Below, in pieces: positions 34,521-46,690 of a stretch of 64,000 bases of DNA. Origin of the DNA: Lutraria lutraria (Eukaryota; Mollusca; Bivalvia; Venerida; Mactridae); NCBI GenBank assembly GCA_964023205.1, contig OZ026833.1, positions 40,455,137 to 40,519,136 on the forward strand. Direction: 5' to 3'. The stretch's first letter is position 1, and each line of letters starts with the position of its first letter. The position numbers and the translations under genes are program-made. The notes beneath the pieces were generated by a model that was not told the DNA's origin, did not search any database, and saw only the letters and a list, made by a program, of their open reading frames with translations.

Positions 34521-35339
34521 CTCATTCACCAACCTCTATAATGCAGAGTTATCGTTCCCGCTACACCCACACATACTCGTATATGTTTAATAAATAATTG
34601 TTCATCCGTTCATGATAATGCTTAACTTATCCCCTCTAAGTTTTTTTACATTTGCTCGTTTGAATTGGGGATTTTATTTTTTATCTTGGCACGTTTTATA
34701 TATCGCCGTCGCCGGTGTGTTCATGTGTGTATTGCTAGAACTGGGAGTGATGGCTAATAGGTAGAGTAACGAGGAGTGACTGTCCGGTGGTAGACTATTC
34801 ACCTTTAGAAAGGAAGGTAAAATCCTACCAGTTTATCAACGAACATCATTTGTTCAAAGTTTGAAGGAAATCCTATAGATCTATATACAGAAGGTTATAC
34901 TGCTAGTGAAAGGACGTACGTACAACACATACACCGACTTACTTTTCACTCAGTTTGAAGGATTACCTCATTAAAGGACATTTTCATTGGTCTTAAAAGC
35001 ACTTTTGTGAAACGGTAAAGGGCTACGACAGAGAAAGTCAGCCATAAACAAAAAGTGAAAACGAATTGTTTTATTTTAACTAAACCTCGGAAATTATATT
35101 TACATATACGTAACGATATGTTTCTACATTAATGTAAGGTAAAAATTAGTCAAGATGAGTTCAATATCGTATGATTTGACAAGTTTGTCACACAAAAACT
35201 ACTAGAGTACAAATCACCAAATCTGTTTTGCTGAATGTTAATAATTTAAAAGCAAATACATCTGTAAAAAGGTTAATCGAAACTGAAATAAAGAAATCGG
35301 TTTTGGTTATTCCTCAACCTACTTCTAAATGTGGATGCA
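34521..35339. other. no gene
   Basis: No coding signal or shared repeat was recognised up to the SINE-like repeat that follows. Confidence 0.4.
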
Positions 35340-36060
35340 TGTGGCACTGGGTCCACATTGAAGAGTATTTGAATAGGCTAGAATGGCTGTCTGAGGGTTG
35401 TGGGTTCAAATCTCAGATGGGACAAACTATTTTTTCTATGTTTTCTTTAAACATTATCTTTGAATAACTTAGAACATATTTAGGATGAAAAAGGGTTTTA
35501 TTTTAATTTAGTGACTTTTATAGGTTGGCTAAATAATGCTAGAAATGTGAACATTTGTTTACCCTAGGGTTACTTTAAGATGTATTGTGTAATAGTAAGC
35601 CTGGTTAGGTTTTATTATGTTTTTTAGACATGGGGGACTATTTTGAATTTACTAGTAAGTTATGTCACTTAAATATATATCATACCGCTATTTTCTTGAT
35701 TTTTTTTGCCCAAAGAGGTCGTAAATAATAAGTCTCCGAAGCATTGAAAAAAATAAGAAATTCCTTTCATGTCACACAATGCACTAATATAATTATGATG
35801 CATGTACTTTTTAAGTATAATTATTTATTTACAATTACATGTAAGTGAAATGGAACTACAATGCATTATTTCCTGTGCAATCGTTTTTTTACTTTAAATA
35901 TACTCGGTGTTTAGCCGTTAAGAAGGGTCATTTTTTTCTGTCAAAAATTGTAAAATTGTCAAACAACATATTTTAAAGAGTTATTGAAGAAAAAAACAGG
36001 TTTGACCACCTTTTGAATTTTGGGTGTTGTAAAAAGTGGAACAATCAAAACATGATACTG
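35340..36060 (+). repeat. 700 bp interspersed repeat with tRNA-like head
   Basis: It starts GGGTCCACATTGAAGAGTAT, then AATAGGCTAGA and the B-box-like GGGTTCAAATCTCAG. A long AT-rich body follows, ending near 'ggtttgaccaccttttgaat'. An inverted copy lies at 54690-55345, immediately outside unit B. The internal promoter-like head suggests a long SINE or a SINE-LINE chimera. Confidence 0.6.
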
Positions 36061-36659
36061 TATTTCCATTTATTTTGTTGGGCTCAATTTTCTTGGTTTT
36101 TACTAAAATGTCTCTTTCGTGGGTCATAAATCCGTGGATCTTTTTTTTAAAGAAATGCATTACCTCTGCATTTAAATCGTGGGGATTTGATTCGTAATAA
36201 TTCCACAGTAATCAAAGGCCCGAATGCCTGAAGGAAAGCGCACCTATTACAAGACATGTACAACTTGTCATTATCATTAAATTTTAAATAATGATTGACC
36301 ATAAAGTAATATTACAACAATATGTGATGATGTTCATGAGACAGGAATTATGTGCTGGCAAATGGAGATGTCAGCATGTAGCAAATACATATTTTGGGTA
36401 TTACATAAAGAAGTTCAAAACAGACGCAAAATTTGGGCAGACTTTCATACGCAGATTACAAATAATTATCACGGCGGGGAAACCAGCACCTCCGACACCG
36501 CTGGTGCAACCGTGATTTTGATGTGCGGGCTTCCGGTAACGGATGTGATAGCCGATATCAACTGACAGAAAGGTAGGTGAGTAAACATTTTGGTTTCATC
36601 TTCTGTTTCTTGATACAGTGTAGGGATAATTCTCATTATTATTTCAAATCAATACAACC
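36061..36659. other. no gene
   Basis: Two overlapping short open frames (36291-36565) have no recognised domain. Otherwise nothing was recognised. Confidence 0.35.
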
Positions 36660-36845
36660 TCTCACTGACTGAGGGTAGTGGGTTCGAGCCCCGCTACTGA
36701 CCAAGTCTATTTGTGTGAGAAAGTTGCTTACGGAGGATGGGAATCGAGTACTGGTTCATCACAGGAACGATCCTTAGGTGAACTGTTCGCCTTGTGTCAC
36801 TATGACTATTGAAAAGGTGCGTAAAACCCGATATACACAAACAAA
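36660..36845 (+). repeat. tRNA-derived SINE, truncated head
   Basis: A B box GTGGGTTCGAGCCCCGCTAC is followed by the same body as the other SINEs here ('gtgagaaagttgcttacgga', 'actggttcatcacaggaacg', 'cttaggtgaactg'). The tail is 'gaaaaggtgcgtaaaacccg' followed by an (ACAA)n run. The A-box half is missing. Confidence 0.7.
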
Positions 36846-37276
36846 CAAACATACTGAATAATTGCCGATTTGTGTATTTTATTTATAGTTAAATCAGCGA
36901 TTTATTAAACTGTTTCGGTATTAATAATAATAATACAAAGTTTCCTTAACGAAGAAAATTTACACTTTTTGCAATTATTCACGAAAGTCTTCCGGAATTG
37001 TAGTTTTCGTCAAACCCACGTGAAATTTACCGGACGAGAGCGGCGGACCGGCACATTTAGCGATGACCGAAATCACTGACATGAACTTTAAATTCACCCA
37101 AACAAATGTCACAGCTGGCATTATCTTACTTACAACTCAAGTAAAAAATGTTAAGTTAGAAATGATCAATTATATCCCGGTAGAACCAGTTGTCGGCAAT
37201 CTAGCGTTTAATTGATCGCATAACCATTAACGAAGTGTTAGAAAATATAATTGATCATCAAATAATGGCTGTATTG
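36846..37276. other. no gene; left margin of unit B
   Basis: Nothing recognised. Not similar to the sequence left of unit A. Confidence 0.4.
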
Positions 37277-37640
37277 TGTCTAGCTTGTGTAATAAATAAA
37301 CAAATAAATAAATAACATGTACTTACCGTTTGCTTTACATAATTAGTGTCGAGTATTTTCGAATTGTTAAAAAATGAATGCAATAAAAAAAACTTGTATA
37401 CATGTACCAGTATTTGAAACAACATCATGTTTGCTGAAATAATGCATTTCGTAGGAGCGTTGAAAATAAACCTTGTGTAAGTATGAGATGAAATGTTTTC
37501 TTCATAATTTGTACTGGTATTGAATTTTTATTCCAATGCTAATTCATACTTTAGATATCAGTTACCAACGATAATAGAAAACTCTGGGAAAACATAGTGA
37601 TCCAAAGGGGCACAACTCTTGTATGTACAGTAGGTTTATT
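37277..37640 (+). repeat. 364 bp direct repeat flanking the LINE, left copy
   Basis: Nearly identical to 43707-44070; I count two substitutions by eye. The part from about 37345 is homologous to 8460-8890 in unit A, where it occurs once. The two copies bracket the LINE exactly. Confidence 0.85.
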
Positions 37641-38159
37641 CAACTCAACTCCTGATTTTGAAACCCCAAACCGATTTGTTGCACTAAATCCAAGGGATGT
37701 TACCCCTAAACGTAAAGCTCGCTCACCATTAGACATGGAGATAGCTGCCAAACGCACCGGAAATTCTGTGCAAAGTTCTGTCATGAAAATTGTGCTGAAA
37801 TGAGTGTTTCTCAACAACCGTGTTCTAATACATCATAGTGTATCAACCAGCAAGACGCCGAAGAAGGACCTACTTTCCCACATTCAGCCACAATCGACAA
37901 CTAGGCCAGGCATGGAGAGTCATGTGATTCACGGAATTCGGACATTAGTGAACAAAAGGTCTATAGGCATAAATGTTCATTGAATTTTACCGTGTCTAGT
38001 CGTCATGGTGGTAACAATGGGTTAAGGAGTGTTAGTTCTGTTTTAGAACAAGACCATAGTAGTTCTATAGTTACCAAAACCAATTCTGATGTATATGTTA
38101 ATGATTTGTACAAATCATTATCATTGTCATGTGATATACTATAGTCCGACAACCACCTG

Positions 38160-40365
38160 TGAATGATCAAAGATCAGCTAAGTCCATTTTGTAGGGTGAG
38201 TGGCTTTTCGGAACGTTTCGTAGGTTTCCGTAATATATAAATATATATCAGTTATTTGACCGTCATAGCTGAGACTAAGTGCGTAGCGCGATCGGTAAAG
38301 GCGCTAAGCATTTTACTTTTGAAGCCTGGTAGTCAAGATGCTATGGGTTCGAAACACATGTGAACGTTTTTCCTTTCTATTTTTATTTGATATTTGGCAT
38401 TTTATTATTGCAAAATTTTATTTCAATATTTGGAATGAATTTCATATGTATTTCATTTAATTTCATTTCAGGTAATTTCATGAAATTTCAATTACTGCGT
38501 TCATTTATAATAGCTGTATCTGTACTTGAGCCACTGTCAGAATCTAATAATTTGCTTCATTATATTAAGTTATATAACATGACATCCTCTACATACTTAG
38601 GAACATTATTTGAACAGAATTTGATTTTGTTTGCATATAATATATATACCTTTCAAAACATAAATGCACCGAAATCACGAGCAATGCATTATTTGAAAAA
38701 AATAGTGGCAAGATTAAGGACACGAAAAACACAATTCAGTTTAATAATGTTACTAGTGCGGCGCACTGATTTCAGGACCACGTAGCTAGGCCTCTTACAG
38801 TGGTCTACAAATGTAAGAGGCCAACAGTGGTCTACAAATGTAAGGTCGTGTTTAGTAATGTACTTGGTCATTGTATTACTTATCCCTATTTTAAAGAATG
38901 GAACAGTCCATGACCTTCCGTCACGACTCACTACTCGATTTCTAAAAAAAATTTCGAAAAAAATAGGGTAGGTAGGGAAGCATTAAATTTTTTTTTTCTC
39001 TTTTTTTTTTTTGAAACACGAATAGAAATATTTGGAAAAAGTTTTGTCTATCTGTCGTATTACAATTAATTAATATGGGATGCTTTCCAAATGTTTCCAA
39101 TTTCACTACCCTGAACTAAAATGATCTATTTCTATAGCAGTGAGACTATTACAAACATTATATAACAATTAACAAAGTAAACTCTTCCTCTCATTTATTC
39201 CTAGTGCTCTCAAGATAGCATAGGAAAGACATTTTTCGACAATCTAGGAGAGCTTTCTTGTGTCAGCCTGCACAAAAGCGAAAATTGAACAACATTCCAA
39301 GTACCAACTCATCAATCTAGGTTGTCCACAACAATATCAATTAATCCAAATTCTGAATGTTGACTTAACCTCTGTACTATATAATCTGATGTTTATGTAA
39401 TATAGTCTAGATGTGGTCAAAATGATTTAGTGTGAAAACTGATTTGAATCTATTTAGGCTTGAATTTTGACTAAAAAGCAAATCTACACCCAAAAGCATA
39501 TTAATATATTACTACATTCAATTATTTGCTAGATGTGTTGTTTGGCAGAGAAGTGACTTTTTTGGTCACATACATGTTAAGCCAAGACTGTATCTTATTG
39601 CTGCAGTATTAACAAATTGTAATGGAAGATGTTTTATGAACTTAGAGCTCTGAATAATGATTATCATAAAATTTACACCGAGTCCTGAAAAAAATAGAGA
39701 ATTCATCCAGTGTATGTGTCACATGATTAAGGGTCAAAGATAAGACAACACAATTAGAAAATATTTTCATTAAATGCACACTCATGTACATTACAATCAT
39801 GTAAGATGATGTATAGTTTCACTATGGTATCCGAAATTTGTCGTCCGAAAATTGTACACCACATTACTATGAATGTAATGTCTACTAATGACTATTCTTG
39901 AAAATTCACGAGTCTTTGTTATTCTGTTGGTCATAATGCTTAATGCAATATGATACTGTTGTAAAAATTCAATAAATACTATCAAAATGTGATTATTCAT
40001 GAAAATGTTTACAATTTTCGGAAAATGCAATATAAACTTTATTCAATTCCACGGACGCTTCAGAAACGAAGTATACTCACGAAGATGTAACCAAATTGCC
40101 ATCTGGAACTATGAATCATGACTTTGGTCAATTAAAATTGCAGACCAGATCAGTTCTCATTAAAAGCATTCTGTGAAATTGATATGCGCAGTGTTTTTTG
40201 GTCATTTAAGTGTACCTATTTCGGACAGTAACTGAATTCGGATACGTAAAAAAATGGACGAAAAGGGACCGATTTTCAAATTTTTTTTTTGATAGGTCAA
40301 AAAAAAGTTTAGGGTCGGCAGCAAAAAAATAGGGACGGTCGGGCTAGCGGAAACAAGTAATTTTT
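38160..40365. repeat. nested insertion inside the LINE endonuclease region
   Basis: LINE coding stops near 38150 and resumes at about 40371 (LDSIIIDNYDLYC). Between them lies unrelated AT-rich sequence. It includes a tRNA-like stretch at 38262-38355 ('agtgcgtagcgcgatcggta' and B box 'atgggttcgaaacacat'), a 26 bp direct repeat around 'acagtggtctacaaatgtaa' (38798 and 38825), and poly-A/T-rich ends with 'aaaatagggtaggtaggg' and 'aaaaatagggacggtcgg'. The boundaries are approximate. Confidence 0.5.
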
Positions 40366-40370
40366 TTTTT

Positions 40371-43300
40371 AGGCCTGATTTAGATTCTATCATAATAGAT
40401 AATTACGATCTGTATTGTATTAACCGTAAGAGAACTGTATTGAATGCAAGTTTACTAGATTACATTCCAGCGGACAAAGACATTTTAGATAATCAAAATT
40501 TAGGTGACATGTATGAAGAGTATTCAAATGAAATGCTTATGTTCGAAAACGCCATGAATGTCCAATTGAATCGAAATAACAGGGACAATTCTACTAATAA
40601 TTATGGGCATAGATTAATTGAATTTTTAAAAATGAATAACTTGTACATATTGAATGGTAGGGTTACCGGTAACAATCATGGTTTTACCACATGTAAAGGC
40701 GTCAGTAGTGTAGACTATTTTATATGTTCCTCAAATTTGTTTAAGTGGATACAATCCATGTATGTTCATGATTTTAGTGAGTTATTCTCTGACGTACATA
40801 ATCCAGTTAGCTTAGAATTCAATTTCATAAAAGCTTTTCATGGAACCGTGACTGAATCTAATGAACCGAAAATAAAACTTTGGGATAAAAATAAAACAAA
40901 TGAGTATGTAGAAAATATTGATCGTCATGCTGTTGACTCAATTTTTTATTCTTTATGTTCTTTCGAACAAAATAAAAAATTTACTCAACAAAATGCAGAC
41001 GACGCTGTAAAATTGATATCTAATCTATTTAAAGATACTTCTATAAATACATTTGGCTATCGTAATATGAAGGGAAAATATACAAATAAAGGCACCTATG
41101 ATGCCGATCGAAGTAATCTGTCGCCGTGGTTTGGAGCGCAGTGCAGAAAAGCACGTCGTAACTTTCACAGAGCGAAATATTTATATAAAATAAGAAAAAA
41201 TACCACAAACAAGGATAATTTGAAATATAAAAGTAAAGTATACAAAAATACTATGAACAAGTTTTACAATAAAAAAAATAAATATAAAAATGTAAAAAAC
41301 TGAAACATTTACAACATCGTGACCCGAGTAAATATTGGAAAATCTTACGGGGAGATAACTCCAATAAATTAGAAGCTAATTTAATTGACCTTCACGATTT
41401 CTTTTAAAAATGTAAATACTAAAACTATCGATACCGAGTCAGAAACCGGCCAACTTGAAGAAGGCATTATTAATGAGCATATAAATGATATTATTACCGA
41501 AAATGAAATTAAATTTGCTGTTAAATCTTTGAATAATAACAAAGCATGCGGTCACGATAACATTGTCAATGAACATATTAAACATACTTATCCTTTAATG
41601 AAAAATGTTTATCTGAAATTATCTAATTTAGTATTTGATAATGGAATTATACCTGAATCTTGGACGATAGGAATTATAAACCCCATTTATAAAAATAAGG
41701 GAGATAAATCCAAACCAGAAAATTAAAGACCAATAACCCTATTAAGTTGCCTAGGAAAACTATTTACTTGTGTTCTAAATAATAGGCTAACAAAATATGT
41801 CGAGTCAAATGAAATAATAAATAATACTCAAGCAGGCTTCAGGAAAGGATTCTCAACCTCAGACAATATGTTTATTCTACAACAACTTGTTCAAATCCTT
41901 AATAATCAAAAGAAAAAATTATTTTGTGCCTTTGACACAGTATGGAGAAACGGGTTGTGGCAGAAATTAATTCAATTAAATATAAATGGAAAGTGTCTGA
42001 ATGTTATCAAGAGTATGTATCAAAATATCAAATCTTGTGTGTCAGTTAACTCAGAATTGTCTAACTTTTTCCACTCAAATATTGGGGTCCGGCAGGGAGA
42101 AAATCTTTCCCCCTTGTTATTCTCGTTATTCTTAAATGACATTGTAGAGTTTTTTAACCTTCATAATTTTGACCACAGTATTCGTTTTCCTGATCATAGG
42201 TATGAAATGCAATTATTTCAATACTTAAAAATATTTATTTTACTTTACGCTGATGATACAGTAATTTTGTCGGAAACAGAGCTAGGCCTACAAACAGCAT
42301 TAGATATATATGCTAAATATTGTGACCAGTGGAGATTAACTGTCAATGTCTCAAAATCTAAAATTATTGTCTTTTCAAAATGTAAACAGTCAGATTACCG
42401 ATTTAAATACAAGAATGATTGCTTAGAAATTGTAAATGAGTATAAATAAATGGTTCTTTTACATTTTGTAAAACTCACATCGCAAATCAAGCCACCAGAG
42501 CTATGTACAGCCTAATTCGAAATTCAAATCGCTTACACTTACCTCATGATTTACAATTAGATCTTTTCGATAAAACAATAAAACCTATCCTTTTATACGG
42601 AGCTGAAATCTGGGGATTTAGTAATAATAAAGTAATTGAAAATGTCCAACTTAAATTTCTGAAATACGTACTTAAACTAAAACGATCTACCCCAAACTAT
42701 ATGGTTCACGGTGAAACTGGCATTACACCATTGTCACTCGATATTGAAGAAAAAATTATCTCATTCTGGATACGAATATTAAACGGTTACAATTCAGTCC
42801 CATCAAAATTATCTTCCATTTTATATTTTATCCTGCAAAAATCATTCAATGACACAGGCGATAATACTAACAAAAAACATTTTCCATGGTTTCATAAGAT
42901 TAAATCAATATTGATTAAATGTGGTTTCCCTGATATTTGGCAAAATCAGAACGTGCTGAATCCAAAATGGCTTAAACTTAGTATTAAACAAAAACTTAAA
43001 GATCTATATATCAATGACTGGTTTTCTGCCATGGAAAAATCTAAAAATAATACATTTTACAAAATTGTCAAAACTTCATTTGGCTATGAAAATTACTTAT
43101 CAAACACCCCAATAAATCTACTATCCTTTATTATAAAATTTAGAACAAGAAATCATAAACTCCCAGTTGAAACAGGTAACTGGAATAAAACACCATTAAA
43201 TGAACGTCTCTGCGTAAACTGTTCGAAATTAGGTGATGAATATCATTATTTATTTGATTGTAATCTTTTTATTGATCAAAGAAATCAGCTTTTAAAATCT

Positions 43301-43417
43301 TATTATTGTAGAAACCCAAGTACATTTAAACTATCTCAACTCTTCAACAACGCGTCTAAAGCTGAATATGTGAAGTCATGTAAGTTCATTAAAATAATTT
43401 TGAAAACTGTCCACTGA
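40371..43417 (+). pseudogene. LINE ORF2: endonuclease and reverse transcriptase, disrupted
   Basis: The end of an APE-type endonuclease is visible (HRLIEFLKMNNLYILNGRVT, then SSVDYFICSS), with the SDH box altered to FSDVHNPV. Most of the earlier endonuclease is deleted (junction near 40442). After a frameshift at about 41300 comes KACGHDNIVNEHIK, then a stop at 41724, RPITLLSCLGKLF, AGFRKGFSTSDN, GVRQGENLSPLLFSLFLND and YADDTVILSE (catalytic DD present). Motif A is shortened to LFCAFDTVW, removing the segment with the first catalytic Asp. After a break near 42447 come LLYGAEIWGF and a C-terminal Cys/His cluster (CVNCSKLGDEYHYLFDC). Several stops and the motif A deletion make it inactive. The architecture fits the Jockey superfamily (CR1-like). 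Confidence 0.85.
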
Positions 43418-43706
43418 TTTAAATAAACCTCTTTTCGTTTGTTTTCTCTTTTTTGTGACTCTCCGGTGTCCATATTGGACATCATCTTTTTCTCTCTTTT
43501 CGTGTAAAGAATCTCAATCCAATGCACTCTACTATCGTATTATGTTTTATACTTGTTTATCTGTTTATGTTCATTTTCTGCATGTTAGTATGACTATTTT
43601 CTAACAATGTCAAAGAGCCTCAACTAAAATGTTAATTGTGTACCTCATCTATTCATGTATCATGAAATGAGCGAATAAAAGTATTTTGACTTGACTTGAC
43701 TTGACT

Positions 43707-44070
43707 TGTCTAGCTTGTGTAATAAATAAACAAATAAATAAATAACATGTACTTACCGTTTGCTTTACATAATTAGTGTCGAGTATTTTCGAATTGTTAA
43801 AAAATGAATGCAATAAAAAAAACTTGTATACATGTACCAGTATTTGAAACAACATCATGTTTGCTGAAATAATGCATTTCGTAGGAGCGTTGAAAATAAA
43901 CCTTGTGTAAGTATGAGATGAAATGTTTTCTTCATAATTTGTACTGGTATTGAATTTTTATTCCAATGCTAATTCATACTTTAGATATCAGTTACCAACG
44001 ATAATAGAAAACTCTGGGAAAACAAAGTGATCCAAAGGGGCACAACTCTTGTATGAACAGTAGGTTTATT
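43707..44070 (+). repeat. 364 bp direct repeat flanking the LINE, right copy
   Basis: This follows the LINE tail directly and continues into sequence colinear with unit A. It is therefore the original genomic copy; the left one at 37277 is the duplicate. Confidence 0.85.
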
Positions 44071-46690
44071 TGTATGTTTTATCTATCTTGGATTTAAGTA
44101 AGATTATTGATAACAAATTTCGGCAGCTCTGCATACTAGATGTTATTCAGTAAATGATACAACTGCATGCATATAAACCATCTCTTGAAATATTGCCTCA
44201 ACAATTGCAATGACATCTTTTACAATATGCGTCGCTATCACGATCCTTACCTAAAAGTTATATTGTACAAAAATATGCGCCTATGCTATAACCTAAATCA
44301 TTAGACAAAAAATAAAAAATATATAATATATAATAATATATGTAATATCATACAAAAAATGTTTTACCGTTCTTCAAGAATATGTAAGAAATAATCGATG
44401 ATAAAATGTTATTTATAGAGAATAATATATAATAAGCTAGTAAATACTATCAGGCAGAATGAAATATACCATTATATATTATATACGTTATTACTAAGAA
44501 AGGGAAATAATTCACACAATAGGCCAACAAAAAGATTAGAATACATCGTGCATTGCTTTTGACATCGCTCGTTTATAACGTAAGGTTGTACTGACTGTTT
44601 TGAAAAGCTCGCGATAGTTATCATATGATATCAACTTTATCCCATTTCTATGTAATAAATCTTACGTATAGAAAAAAGTACAATACGTAAATTCTAAACT
44701 TCTTGCAAAACAATATATGTCATGGATATTTTATCTTTTGGAGAAGATATTTAAAGCGACTTTAGTAAATGGTTTATTCACAAATACGGCATTCATGGCA
44801 AAAAACTTTGTATGATATGTTTCAATGTATTTACATAAGAATTAAGTATCGAAATACGTGGTTGAAAGTGATCTAAGGGGGGGGGGGGGGGTCCAAGACA
44901 AATTATTGTGATATAAGTGCAACTATTTCTCTCATATCCTCCGACAATATTATAGTCTAATTCAAAATGTCGCAGTTGAACTGTAATATTCTTCTTCAAA
45001 ATACTAAACGACGTTGTTCAGCATTAGCTTTCTATTTACTTCTACTTTATATCAGTTATACGAAATGATTACACTTGAACGGTAATTTGTTGTAAATGGG
45101 ACGACGATATCCGATGTCAGATTACATAACATTACACCATCTTGTTAAATGAATAAAACATGGTTTCATGGGTCGGTATAGTTAATATTGTGAAGCTACC
45201 TTGTAGTGTGATAAATACTTGCGTGCCGCCAGACCCCAGACAGTGACACTTCAGTAAATTTACAAGTCAAATAAGTTTTTGTTCTGTAGCCAGACATATT
45301 ACAGACCAGTATTGTTAAGGATGTATTTGGTTGCAGTTGAGAACTATTTTTTTGTCCGCATCTGAAAATAATGCAATATTAAACTAAAAAAGATCATTTC
45401 AACCGCATATTAAATATCCAAACATTTAAATCATGAAAAATTATACTAAGCTGAATTTATATACAGTGAATTTTAATGAAATAAGTCAAAAACATCACAT
45501 TAAAGTCCCATTAGCTTTTTGTATGTTAAAATTAAAGTAGGTCTTATTTTACCTAAAATGATGTCTTATCAGTGAAATTGACTTTTACTCTCATTAAGAT
45601 CATCCCAACATTTTCATTTTTAATCACGAAGTGCATAAAGAAATATAGCACATTATAATGAGTATTTTTTTCAATGATATTGCAAAAAAATAAGAAAAAG
45701 CATTTGACAACATTTTTACGAGATCTGGCTAAAAAGGCATTATGTAAACATTGTTTTAGAGTAAATAAAATATATTTATTATATTTTACAATCATGTTAT
45801 CAATTGTTTTTATTACTAAATTTAAAAAGCTAATGGGCCTTTAAGAAATCGAATGTAACATGGGTCTAGAGGGAAAGGATTAAGTCCTTAGTTCCGGGGA
45901 AATCTGTCTGCTCAGGTATTCATCAACAGCGAAATATTTGATATTAAGAACAACACTTTATATCGTCCGCTAAATTCATATCGGTCTAGAATATTTCGTT
46001 TAAATATGCATAGGCTAGTGGGAAGACTAAATTGTTGTCAGTGATTTATGTTTGAATACATTTTGTCAATAAAAGCAAATGCTCGTGTACTGCAGTTAAT
46101 ACAGTATGTTTATGGTGACAAAAAAAATTGTAATGTGTTAACGTATCTGGTTTGGATAAAATCGCTAAAATAGCGTTAAATGATATTTTACGTTATTTAC
46201 AAAGATTAAATATCATACTTTAATACCAAGCAACAAAAAATTCTAACCGACCGCTCAAAAATGGTGTTTTATTGCGATAAATACTGCACCCCTTTATCGA
46301 CTTTGCCTTATCAGCGTTAAACATCTCTAACGTAATGTGCATTGTATTGGTACGATATGATACTATTAATTCATTAATGACAACACTTTGTTATGATATT
46401 TCTTACTAGACATCAAACCTTTGTTAGTGTATTGTTCCATTTACAGATGAACGTAGTTCGATAGTTTTGGTATAAAATAGAATTTCCTTACATATTCTTT
46501 ATAATATTTGAACTAAATTTCAATATCATATAATGCATTATTTACAAGTGTAAGGACATCATATATTAAAATGACACAACGAACCGGAAATAACAAAAAG
46601 TAATACATACATGCGATATTTCAAATGATCACATATCATACACAGGCAATGGTGCTTTGGAATACCAAGTCTTACGTTCCTATACTGATT
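44071..46690. other. 3' flank of transporter B, no gene
   Basis: Colinear with 8890-11633. It contains a poly-G run at 44878-44891 and the inverted dispersed repeat at 46155-46440. No coding frame is shared with unit A. Confidence 0.5.
46155..46440 (-). repeat. dispersed repeat, longer copy
   Basis: Inverse of 15840-16015, with an extra internal segment of about 90 bp. It interrupts the colinearity of the A and B 3' flanks, which marks it as an insertion in B. Confidence 0.6.

Larger units (their letters stand above)
37641..43706 (+). mobile_element. non-LTR retrotransposon (CR1/Jockey-like LINE), dead
   Basis: It begins 'caactcaactcctgatttt' and ends with AATAAA followed by a (TTGAC)n tail at 43680-43706. 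An ORF1-like start (NRFVALNPRDVTPKRKARSP, 37674-37733) is followed by a long second coding region at 40371-43417. The middle (about 38160-40365) is foreign-looking sequence with a tRNA-like head, so the element carries a nested insertion. Unit A has the empty site (about 8890), so this copy arrived after the A/B duplication. The flanks are 364 bp direct repeats, far longer than the usual few to 20 bp target duplications. Confidence 0.85.

Noticed and set aside
37641..43706. Active LINE
   Set aside because: The endonuclease is mostly deleted, reverse-transcriptase motif A has lost its first catalytic Asp segment, and stops and frameshifts interrupt the frame.
44878..44891. Poly-G run and the poly-C run near 49701 as regulatory structures
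   Set aside because: Single homopolymers without spaced G-tracts or conservation between the units; more likely replication slippage.
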